Below, in pieces: positions 7,341 through 12,436 of a stretch of 13,564 nucleotides of DNA. Each line of letters starts with the position of its first letter. The first letter of the stretch is position 1. Made by a program: the position numbers and the translations under genes. The DNA is taken from the NCBI GenBank assembly GCA_964619815.1, contig CAZUGK010000112.1, positions 1 to 13,564 on the forward strand, given 5' to 3'. Under the pieces are notes generated by a model that was given only the letters and a program-made list of their open reading frames with translations, did not search any database and was not told the origin of the DNA. Source of the DNA: BRH-c25 sp964619815 (GTDB lineage Bacteria > Bacillota > Clostridia > Lutisporales > Lutisporaceae).

Positions 7341-8690
7341 CTATTCCAAAAGTATTGCTGCAGTTTCGTCCATATGCGGCTTTTGCGCGTCAGACGCCAG
7401 CTCCCTGAGTTTCTTCAGGACTATTGGTACTGAGTCGGCAGAATTCTTAAGGTTCACATTATCAGGAATATCTGTGCCGTAGATTATTTTATTTCTGGTC
7501 TCCTCCAGATATTTCAAGTCCTCGAGCAGCAAATCATCAGCAGGTACGTTTCTTTTGACAATGCTTACAATGGATTCCCTTTGTGCAATTTTAGCTTTTG
7601 CTGCATTTATTGGGGTGTTGTCCTCAGACTCCAGCCCTTTTACAACCTTTTCAAGCACTGTCCACCTGTCAATGAAGAAATTTAGCTGCTTGTTTTCCTT
7701 GTTAAGCGTCATTTGCTTTTGGATGGAGACATATGGATTGTTATAGCTGGCATCAAATTTTGCCGTTACATAATTACTGTAGTATTCTGGGTTCTCATTT
7801 AAAATCAGGTCTACAAAATAATCTACAATTGCTTTGTAGCCTCTGCTTGTTCTTATATTATCCAATGAATGCAGGTATGGACAGATTCTTTTGGGATTAT
7901 CCATACCGATCTTTTGCAGGAATCTAAGCAGTATATCCACCCTGCCCATGAAGTAATCCTGCAGTAAGCAGCTGTTTATCTTTTCTCTTATAAGAGCCGC
8001 CAGCTCGTAATGGTTGTTGAACTGCTGCTCAATAGAAGCAATCCTGTGCTTAAATGCCTTCTGAAGTCTTTCCAGTGCTATTTCGCCTGAAAGCACAAGA
8101 CCGTTAAGCTCATCCAATATCTTGAACTCTTCCTCTGAAAGCCTTCCTATCTGCGGCTTGTAGGCAAGGTCATGCTCAACCTCTGCCCATGCATGCATAA
8201 GAGCCGAGGCTATCTGTATTTCCACCTGGGCGTGTGCAAACCTCTTGTTGTTTTCTTCCAGCTTCTCTTCTTTAATCCTGACTCTGTAGTGCACTGCATC
8301 GTAGCCTGTAAAGCGCCTTTTGAACGGATCATCCTGATGCAGCTTCTGTTCCGCATTGGGAAATCTCTTTATCTTTTCAGTGTTGAATTCCGATTCTATG
8401 AGCTTTCCTATTTCTTCTCTGTCTCCAGGAAAGTAAATAGCTATTCTGACCCCGGAAAGATCTACTATATCCCGGTATATCTGATCAATGTTCTGATACT
8501 TTTTCGCCACATTTCTTTTTATCAGCTTTTCCTTAAGGCTTTCTGGCCTTTTTGCACGATAGGTTACTATGGCTCTTATGCCGCTTCTTTGTATTATTGT
8601 TTCACAAATCATTGCCACCTGGTGTGCCAGCTCGTTGTAAAAATCATACTCCTTGGCATACCTTAGCAGAAAGCTATCAATTATACTCAT
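7341..8690 (-). CDS. RelA/SpoT-type (p)ppGpp synthetase-like protein with C-terminal extension, element cargo
   Basis: The N-terminal ~185 residues form a RelA/SpoT synthetase domain: TYRAKRPESLKEK (about 43-55), DLSGVRIAIYFP (77-88), TGYDAVHYRV (128-137) and VEIQIASALMHAWAEVEHDL (156-175) with the metal-binding Glu157 and the GYxxxH nucleotide-stacking motif. The usual Q-I-R-T is Q-I-A-S here, a form I recall from a subset of small or fungal RelA-like proteins. There is no HD hydrolase domain, so it should make but not degrade alarmones. A 260-residue extension follows; near its end, ETRNKIIYG (397-405) resembles the HEPN-like RNKIVHG motif with His replaced by Tyr. GGGG precedes the ATG at 8690. 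Candidates are a housekeeping alarmone synthetase or a toxic/defence one of the toxSAS/CapRel kind; no separate antitoxin gene is adjacent. It reads toward the dpaB 3' segment and dapG with no terminator seen between. Confidence 0.85.
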   Translation of the reverse strand: MSIIDSFLLRYAKEYDFYNELAHQVAMICETIIQRSGIRAIVTYRAKRPESLKEKLIKRNVAKKYQNIDQIYRDIVDLSGVRIAIYFPGDREEIGKLIESEFNTEKIKRFPNAEQKLHQDDPFKRRFTGYDAVHYRVRIKEEKLEENNKRFAHAQVEIQIASALMHAWAEVEHDLAYKPQIGRLSEEEFKILDELNGLVLSGEIALERLQKAFKHRIASIEQQFNNHYELAALIREKINSCLLQDYFMGRVDILLRFLQKIGMDNPKRICPYLHSLDNIRTSRGYKAIVDYFVDLILNENPEYYSNYVTAKFDASYNNPYVSIQKQMTLNKENKQLNFFIDRWTVLEKVVKGLESEDNTPINAAKAKIAQRESIVSIVKRNVPADDLLLEDLKYLEETRNKIIYGTDIPDNVNLKNSADSVPIVLKKLRELASDAQKPHMDETAAILLE

Positions 8691-8742
8691 ATAATTTCCC
8701 CTTCTAATGTTATCAGGCTATGCTAATCGGGCTTCTATAAAA

Positions 8743-8771
8743 ATTATACCAATTCTGTGTTTGCTGCACAA
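8743..8771 (-). promoter_or_regulatory. Sigma-A type promoter of the alarmone synthetase gene
   Basis: Read on the minus strand, an extended -10 (TGG then TATAAT, 8751-8743) lies 17 bases downstream of TTGTGC (8771-8766, 3/6 to consensus). It would drive the synthetase gene during vegetative growth, with a leader of about 45 bases, and may also supply transcripts of dapG downstream. Confidence 0.55.
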
Positions 8772-8782
8772 CATACGTAAAA

Positions 8783-8801
8783 TGCGAAAAAAATCTTCGC
8801 A
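8783..8801. repeat. Inverted repeat in the divergent intergenic region
   Basis: TGCGAA (8783-8788) and TTCGCA (8796-8801) are perfect complements around a 7-base A-rich spacer, and flanking AAAA/TTTT partly extend the pairing. It lies between the two divergent genes of the element. It could be an operator or a weak bidirectional terminator-like hairpin; which cannot be decided from sequence. Confidence 0.45.
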
Positions 8802-8810
8802 CTTTTAACA

Positions 8811-8837
8811 TGCCTAATATTCCCTGTTGCCTAATAT
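8811..8837 (+). repeat. Direct repeat TGCCTAATAT x2 upstream of the recombinase gene
   Basis: Two perfect 10-bp copies, at 8811-8820 and 8828-8837, are offset by 17 bases and lie 35 bases before the recombinase start. Placement just upstream of the recombinase suggests a regulator-binding site, but no known motif was recognised. Confidence 0.45.
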
Positions 8838-8871
8838 AATTTAATGATTCTGAATATTATAAGGTGAGTAT

Positions 8872-10311
8872 ATGGATATGAATAAAAAACTTAAAGCCGC
8901 ATTGTATATAAGAGTCAGCACTGAAGAGCAGGCTATTGACGGCCACTCTGCCTCCGCCCAGGAAGAAACCCTGAAGCAGTATTGCAGCGCTTTTGGAATA
9001 GAAGTATTTGATGTGTTTATCGATTTGGGCCTTTCAGGAAAAAGCCTGAAAAACCGCAGTGAGCTGAAAAGGCTTGTTGAAGCCTGCAGCAGCGGCTGGT
9101 TCGACATGGTGCTGGTGTGGAAGATTTCCAGGCTCTCGAGGAACCTCAAAGACTTGCTATATCTTATATATAAATTTGAAAAGCAAAATTTCAATTTTAA
9201 AAGCAGCTCAGACATGTNNNNNNNNNNCGAGAGGTTTGACACCTCCACCCCTGTAGGCAGGATGACGCTGCAGCTTCTGGGCTCAATTGCAGAGTTCGAA
9301 AGAAATACCATTGTAGAGAATGTCAAGCTGGGGCTCAGGGAATTTGCAAGAAAAGGATGCAAGGCTTCTGTAGTACTTGGTTATGACAACGTTGATAAAA
9401 GGCTCGTTGTAAATGAAGATGAGGCCAGGATCGTCAAGCTCATATTCGGTCTGTATACTGAAGGAGCCATGAATTATTCTGACATTGCCAAGTATCTGAA
9501 CAGCTTGGGCTATAGAACCAAGAGGGGCTGCGAGTATAGAAGCACCGGCATAGCTTATATCCTTCACAATCCTGTCTATATCGGGATTAACAGGCATCAT
9601 ATGAATACCACAAGTGAATACAGCGTGCAGGGCTCACATCCGGTAATAATAGATTCAGAGCTCTGGAATAAAGCCCAGGGCATAGATCGCAGGCAACCTG
9701 ATATAAAGGCAGCTAAAGCAAACAATTCCTTCACTTCATTTTCCCGGGTCAACTGTATGAAATGCAATAAACCAATGAAAATATTCTATGCATATTCCAA
9801 AGGAAAGAAATATAAGTATTTTAGATGTTGCAGCTGCTCAAACTATGTGAATACGGAAAGGCTTTCGAAAGCTGTCGCCTCTGAGATTGTGTCGCTGATA
9901 AGCAGCAAAGCTTTGCAGAAGTCGGTTTATAGCCTTATAAATCAGAGCTCCGGCGATTGCGGGCTTAAAAGCATAGAAATTGCTTCCATTGATTCCGAAA
10001 TAAACCGTCTGAAAAAGAGTAAAGCCCGGTATATGAATCTTTTTGAAAGCTATAAGCTTTCAGATGAAAAAGCCTTTATGGACAGAATGGCAGAAATAGA
10101 GCATCAAATGGAAGCACTTGAAAAGAAGAAACTGGCACTTGGCAGAGCAGCTATTGCTTCCGATGAAGCGGCAGATTGTGAAGCCTACTTCGAAGGGCTT
10201 AAGGCCGGGCTGACTGCATTGGAGCCTGCTTTGCTGCATCATTTGTCAGCCTGCCTGATAAAAAGCATAGAAGCCTACAGGGATGAAATAAAAATTGTTT
10301 TGTATCTGTGA
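8872..10311 (+). CDS. Large serine recombinase of the dpaB intervening element (SpoIVCA-like)
   Basis: This site-specific DNA recombinase probably excises the element from dpaB. The resolvase-type catalytic domain (about residues 8-160) has LYIRVSTEEQ with nucleophile Ser16, VWKISRLSRN with the catalytic arginines, and FDTSTPVGR followed by the SIAEFER helix. A Recombinase domain follows (about 168-245, GYDNVDKRLVVNEDEARIV to YILHNPVYIG). Then come a zinc ribbon (CMKC 295-298 and CCSC 319-322) and a coiled coil (about 370-422). AAGGTGAG precedes the ATG at 8872; a second ATG at 8878 is also possible. Length (about 479) matches SpoIVCA (about 500). The stop lies 8 bases from the right core, as in skin, where the recombinase borders the junction. 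It is transcribed against dpaB. Ten Ns (9218-9227) interrupt the catalytic domain; the frame is kept, but the natural family spacing suggests K-S-S-S-E-R-F-D without the DMxxxx residues. Confidence 0.92.
   Translation: MDMNKKLKAALYIRVSTEEQAIDGHSASAQEETLKQYCSAFGIEVFDVFIDLGLSGKSLKNRSELKRLVEACSSGWFDMVLVWKISRLSRNLKDLLYLIYKFEKQNFNFKSSSDMXXXXERFDTSTPVGRMTLQLLGSIAEFERNTIVENVKLGLREFARKGCKASVVLGYDNVDKRLVVNEDEARIVKLIFGLYTEGAMNYSDIAKYLNSLGYRTKRGCEYRSTGIAYILHNPVYIGINRHHMNTTSEYSVQGSHPVIIDSELWNKAQGIDRRQPDIKAAKANNSFTSFSRVNCMKCNKPMKIFYAYSKGKKYKYFRCCSCSNYVNTERLSKAVASEIVSLISSKALQKSVYSLINQSSGDCGLKSIEIASIDSEINRLKKSKARYMNLFESYKLSDEKAFMDRMAEIEHQMEALEKKKLALGRAAIASDEAADCEAYFEGLKAGLTALEPALLHHLSACLIKSIEAYRDEIKIVLYL
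9218..9227. other. Assembly gap (10 Ns) inside the recombinase gene
   Basis: Ten undetermined bases join two contig ends. Left of it the codons read K-S-S-S-D-M; right of it E-R-F-D-T-S-T-P. Family members typically have F-K-S-x-S/T-E-x-F-D-T with no extra residues, so the gap is probably an artefact with a few wrong bases at the contig end rather than missing sequence. Confidence 0.9.
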
Positions 10312-10602
10312 AGCTTTCCCTGTACAGGGTGCTATTACTAATATATCTATTAGCTCTTTAGGGCCTATTGGCTCAGCATCGGCTATGGTTTTTATTGAAC
10401 TATGCCCTGTAATTTCCTCAAAGCGCCTTACCCAGTCTTCTGCTTTTCCGAACCTTGTGTCCATGGAAGCCGCATTAGTTGAAAATATAGGATACACATT
10501 GGCCTTCTCTTGTACCAGCTTCTCTACTTCAGGGATTAACTTATCAAAGGTACAAAAGGATCCGGTTACCGCTAATCCAATGTTCAAACCTTCAAGTTTC
10601 AT
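10246..10602 (-). CDS. dpaB: Dipicolinate synthase subunit B, 5' segment of an interrupted gene
   Basis: The N-terminal half of DpaB/SpoVFB runs from the ATG at 10602 (site GGAAAGGAG, 16 bases after the dpaA stop) to the element core at 10319-10324. Family motifs seen are GLAVTGSFCTF, the flavoprotein-like nucleotide-binding start, and NAASMDTRFGKAEDWV, AEPIGPK and LVIAPCTG. Past the core the frame continues about 24 codons into antisense recombinase sequence and stops at 10246, giving a 118-residue truncated product before excision. The longer open frame to 10683 overlaps dpaA and is not the real start. The 3' half is at 7002-7308. The dpaA-dpaB order and spacing match Bacillus spoVFA-spoVFB. 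Precise excision would rebuild a 196-residue protein. Confidence 0.92.
   Translation of the reverse strand: MKLEGLNIGLAVTGSFCTFDKLIPEVEKLVQEKANVYPIFSTNAASMDTRFGKAEDWVRRFEEITGHSSIKTIADAEPIGPKELIDILVIAPCTGKASQIQNNFYFIPVGFYAFYQAG
10294..10324. repeat. Right attachment site of the dpaB element (arm plus core)
   Basis: The arm ATTGTTTTGTAT (10294-10305, inverted relative to the left arm) is followed by 13 bases and the core CCTGTA (10319-10324). The core lies in CCCTGTACAGGG (10318-10329), a perfect 12-bp palindrome on the dpaB side. The recombinase stop codon (10309-10311) lies between arm and core. Confidence 0.75.
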
Positions 10603-10618
10603 AGTAAGCTCCTTTCCG

Positions 10619-11482
10619 CTAACTGTCACGCAGGATTTTTTGTATGGTATCATAAATGTAAACAGCCGCTGATCTGCATGCAACTTTACCCGGTATTCCC
10701 AATGCGTGAATTGTCTTTATGCCTTTCTCTGCCGCGCAGGCAAAATCAATTCCCCCGGGGGTTGATGCCAGATCCAGTAAAAAAGCATCCCTTTTGACCA
10801 GATCAAGCATCCTGCGATCCAACATCATCGCAGGAACAGTATTCACTACTACATCCATTTCACCCAAATACAGCGGAAGCTCTTTAATGGGCACGGCATT
10901 CATGCCTCTTGCATTTATCCATGCAAGATCCGAGTCCTTCCTGGCTTCCACGTAAACTGAAGCTCTCAAATCCTTCAAATACTCTGAGAGCAGCCTGCCT
11001 ATCCTTCCATAGCCCAAAACGAGTACCTTGCTTCCGAACAATGTCTCCCTCGTTTCATTTATTATGATTGACAGGGCTCCTTCAGCGGTGGGGATGGCGT
11101 TTAGTATCTGATAAGCTTCATCATTATAGTAGTCAAAATATTCTATCCCGTATTTTACAGCAAGCTCCTTGGAATAGTTGTTGATTGCACCCAGTATCAG
11201 TGTCCTACCTTTTCCGAGTTTCTTAAAGAATTCCTCGATTTCAATGTCAGTGCTTGAGTACTTTGAGTTGATTTTGTACACATCCTTAGAAAACGGTACG
11301 GTACAGACTATTACATCGGAATTCTCCAGTGCTTCTTCCATATTTGAATGGTTCCTGATGTTTTTGATCTCCACTTTATCCATTCCGTAAGTAGAGACAT
11401 TCATTCCGTTTTTCTCAAATATTGCTGCGAGTTCAACCAGCCTGTCATCACCGCCTACAATAAGGTATCTTGAGCTTTTCAT
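10619..11482 (-). CDS. dpaA: Dipicolinate synthase subunit A
   Basis: DpaA/SpoVFA is an NAD(P)-dependent dehydrogenase-like subunit. With DpaB it oxidises dihydrodipicolinate-pathway intermediate to dipicolinic acid in the mother cell for export to the forespore. The 287-residue protein has an N-terminal domain starting YLIVGGDDRLVELA and, after the helix PTAEGALSIIINETRETL, a Rossmann motif VLVLGYGRIG (Gly157, Gly159, Gly162) followed by a dinucleotide-binding fold to the C-terminus. An in-frame ATG at 11497 contains the ribosome binding site GGAGG itself. The ATG at 11482, 8 bases from GGAGG, is therefore the start. It is the first gene of dpaA-dpaB-dapG. A sigma-K-like promoter (11513-11541) precedes it, fitting late mother-cell expression. 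Confidence 0.93.
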   Translation of the reverse strand: MKSSRYLIVGGDDRLVELAAIFEKNGMNVSTYGMDKVEIKNIRNHSNMEEALENSDVIVCTVPFSKDVYKINSKYSSTDIEIEEFFKKLGKGRTLILGAINNYSKELAVKYGIEYFDYYNDEAYQILNAIPTAEGALSIIINETRETLFGSKVLVLGYGRIGRLLSEYLKDLRASVYVEARKDSDLAWINARGMNAVPIKELPLYLGEMDVVVNTVPAMMLDRRMLDLVKRDAFLLDLASTPGGIDFACAAEKGIKTIHALGIPGKVACRSAAVYIYDTIQKILRDS

Positions 11483-11512
11483 AATTAATTCCTCCATAAT
11501 ACAAAACTAATA

Positions 11513-11541
11513 TATAATATGTCATTCGAACGTCTCACGTG
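11513..11541 (-). promoter_or_regulatory. Sigma-K-like promoter of the dpaA-dpaB-dapG operon
   Basis: Read on the minus strand, CATATTATA (11521-11513) fits the sigma-K -10 consensus CATAnnnTA at every fixed position. CAC (11541-11539), matching the mAC -35 element, lies 17 bases upstream (consensus spacing about 16). Start of transcription would fall about 25 bases before the dpaA ATG at 11482. In B. subtilis spoVF is transcribed by sigma-K, which agrees. Confidence 0.6.
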
Positions 11542-11580
11542 ATTGTCCGCCATAAGTGCCATTAAACCTTTTGATAACGA

Positions 11581-11615
11581 AAAAAGAGCTATAAGCAATG
11601 CTTGCAGCTCTTTTT
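11581..11615 (-). terminator. Hairpin terminator after the ylmC/ymxH gene (possibly bidirectional)
   Basis: GAGCT (11586-11590) pairs with AGCTC (11606-11610), and AAGCA/TGCTT adds an inner stem. A runs on one side and T runs on the other continue the pairing and provide a T tract in both directions. It lies 4 bases from the stop codon and separates this gene from the dpaA operon. Confidence 0.75.
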
Positions 11616-11619
11616 CAAA

Positions 11620-11868
11620 CTATTTCAATATATCCGCAAAATCAATTATTATCATGTCATTTCCAACTTTTTTAATACGTTCCCATGGGATTTCAATATA
11701 TCTCTTATCAATAAAAAAGGATAGTGTCCCTTTGTTTTCCGGAACTATAAGTGATTTTATCTTGCCTGTCTCAGCATCCACGACAAGGTCGCAGTCGCCA
11801 AGATATCCCAGCCTCTCGCAGTCAGGCAGCGACACAATTTCCTTCCCGCCTAATTTGCTGAACCTCAT
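11620..11868 (-). CDS. YlmC/YmxH-family PRC-barrel sporulation protein
   Basis: This 82-residue protein is typical of the YlmC/YmxH family: a single PRC-barrel with MRFSKLGGKEIVSLPDCERL at the start, GDCDLVVDAETGKIKSLIVP in the middle, and IPWERIKKVGNDMIIID near the end. Members are conserved in spore-formers next to the dipicolinate genes, but their molecular role is not established. A strong GAGGTGAT site precedes the ATG at 11868. It lies 75 bases after dut and is closed by a terminator before dpaA. Confidence 0.88.
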   Translation of the reverse strand: MRFSKLGGKEIVSLPDCERLGYLGDCDLVVDAETGKIKSLIVPENKGTLSFFIDKRYIEIPWERIKKVGNDMIIIDFADILK

Positions 11869-11943
11869 GGTATCACCTCACCAATAAATTAAATATAAAT
11901 TCTATAGTTAATTATATTAATGAAGTAGACAAATATTCCAAAA

Positions 11944-12387
11944 TTAAATGCCTGTGGAACCGAAACCTCCTGCGCCTCTTTCCGTATCCTCAAGTCTGTC
12001 TGTCTCCTGGAGCTTTACATTGATTACAGGCATGAATACTATCTGTGCTATCCTGTCTCCAGGCTTTATGGTATATTCCCTGTTTCCGTGATTGATAACC
12101 GGACATATCAGCTCACCGGTATAATCCGAATCTATCACTCCGACGCAGTTAGCCATGGTTATCCCGTGCCTGCTCGCCAGTCCGCTTCTGGGAAACACAA
12201 AGCCTCCGATGCCGCTGTGAGGAATTTGTATGGCTATTCCGGTATTTATCTTTACTATCTCACCGGGCTTAACAGTTATTTCCTCCGGTATGCACGCACA
12301 TAAATCCATGCCTGCAGATCCTGGTGTTGCATATTCGGGTACCTTTGCTTCCAAACCTTTATCTGCGCTTGTCCTTATATACTTCAT
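11944..12387 (-). CDS. dut: Deoxyuridine 5'-triphosphate nucleotidohydrolase (dUTPase)
   Basis: It hydrolyses dUTP to dUMP and pyrophosphate, keeping uracil out of DNA and supplying dTMP synthesis. All five trimeric-dUTPase motifs are present in order: GSAGMDLCA, PRSGLASRHGI, GVIDSDYTGE (catalytic Asp), GDRIAQIVF and the C-terminal glycine-rich RGAGGFGSTG. The 147-residue length is normal. The open frame reaches an ATG at 12402, but AGAGG lies inside those extra codons, 7 bases before the ATG at 12387, which starts the family-typical MKYIRTSADK. It lies 49 bases after the M16 peptidase gene and probably shares its transcript. Confidence 0.94.
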   Translation of the reverse strand: MKYIRTSADKGLEAKVPEYATPGSAGMDLCACIPEEITVKPGEIVKINTGIAIQIPHSGIGGFVFPRSGLASRHGITMANCVGVIDSDYTGELICPVINHGNREYTIKPGDRIAQIVFMPVINVKLQETDRLEDTERGAGGFGSTGI

Positions 12388-12436
12388 AATTACCTCTTCC
12401 AATGCAGTTCCTCCTCAGAGAATTGTGTAAAGTTCA

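Larger units (their letters stand above)
7309..10318. mobile_element. 3,010-bp intervening element inserted in dpaB
   Basis: The element separates the two halves of dpaB and is bounded by 6-bp direct core repeats (CCTGTA at 7309-7314 and 10319-10324) with matched internal inverted arms. It carries only a large serine recombinase (plus strand) and a RelA/SpoT-type synthetase (minus strand), transcribed divergently from a 181-base spacer, with both 3' ends at the attachment sites. No phage structural, replication or transfer genes are present. Serine recombinases of the SpoIVCA family excise sporulation intervening elements such as skin from sigK. Excision here would give an intact in-frame dpaB. 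That excision is developmentally timed is inferred from the target gene and recombinase family. The exact length depends on the 10-N gap at 9218-9227. Confidence 0.88.

Noticed and set aside
6988..7341. A lysine riboswitch or leader ahead of dapG
   Set aside because: Only 14 bases separate dpaB and dapG, and the upstream sequence is coding. There is no room for such a structure.
8172..8666. Plus-strand open frame opposite the alarmone synthetase, considered as a possible antitoxin
   Set aside because: It is fully antisense to the conserved synthetase domain, has shadow-like Tyr/Phe/Cys composition and no ribosome binding site. No separate antitoxin is therefore supported.
10274..10282. CCTACAGGG inside the recombinase gene as an alternative core site
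   Set aside because: It lies before the recombinase stop codon, and joining dpaB there would not restore the frame or the conserved VIAPCTG-NSLAKLAN sequence. It also lacks the 13-base arm spacing.
7309..10318. Insert as a prophage or insertion sequence
   Set aside because: There are no phage structural, replication or lysis genes, no DDE or HUH transposase, and no terminal inverted repeats of IS type. The only mobility gene is a large serine recombinase.
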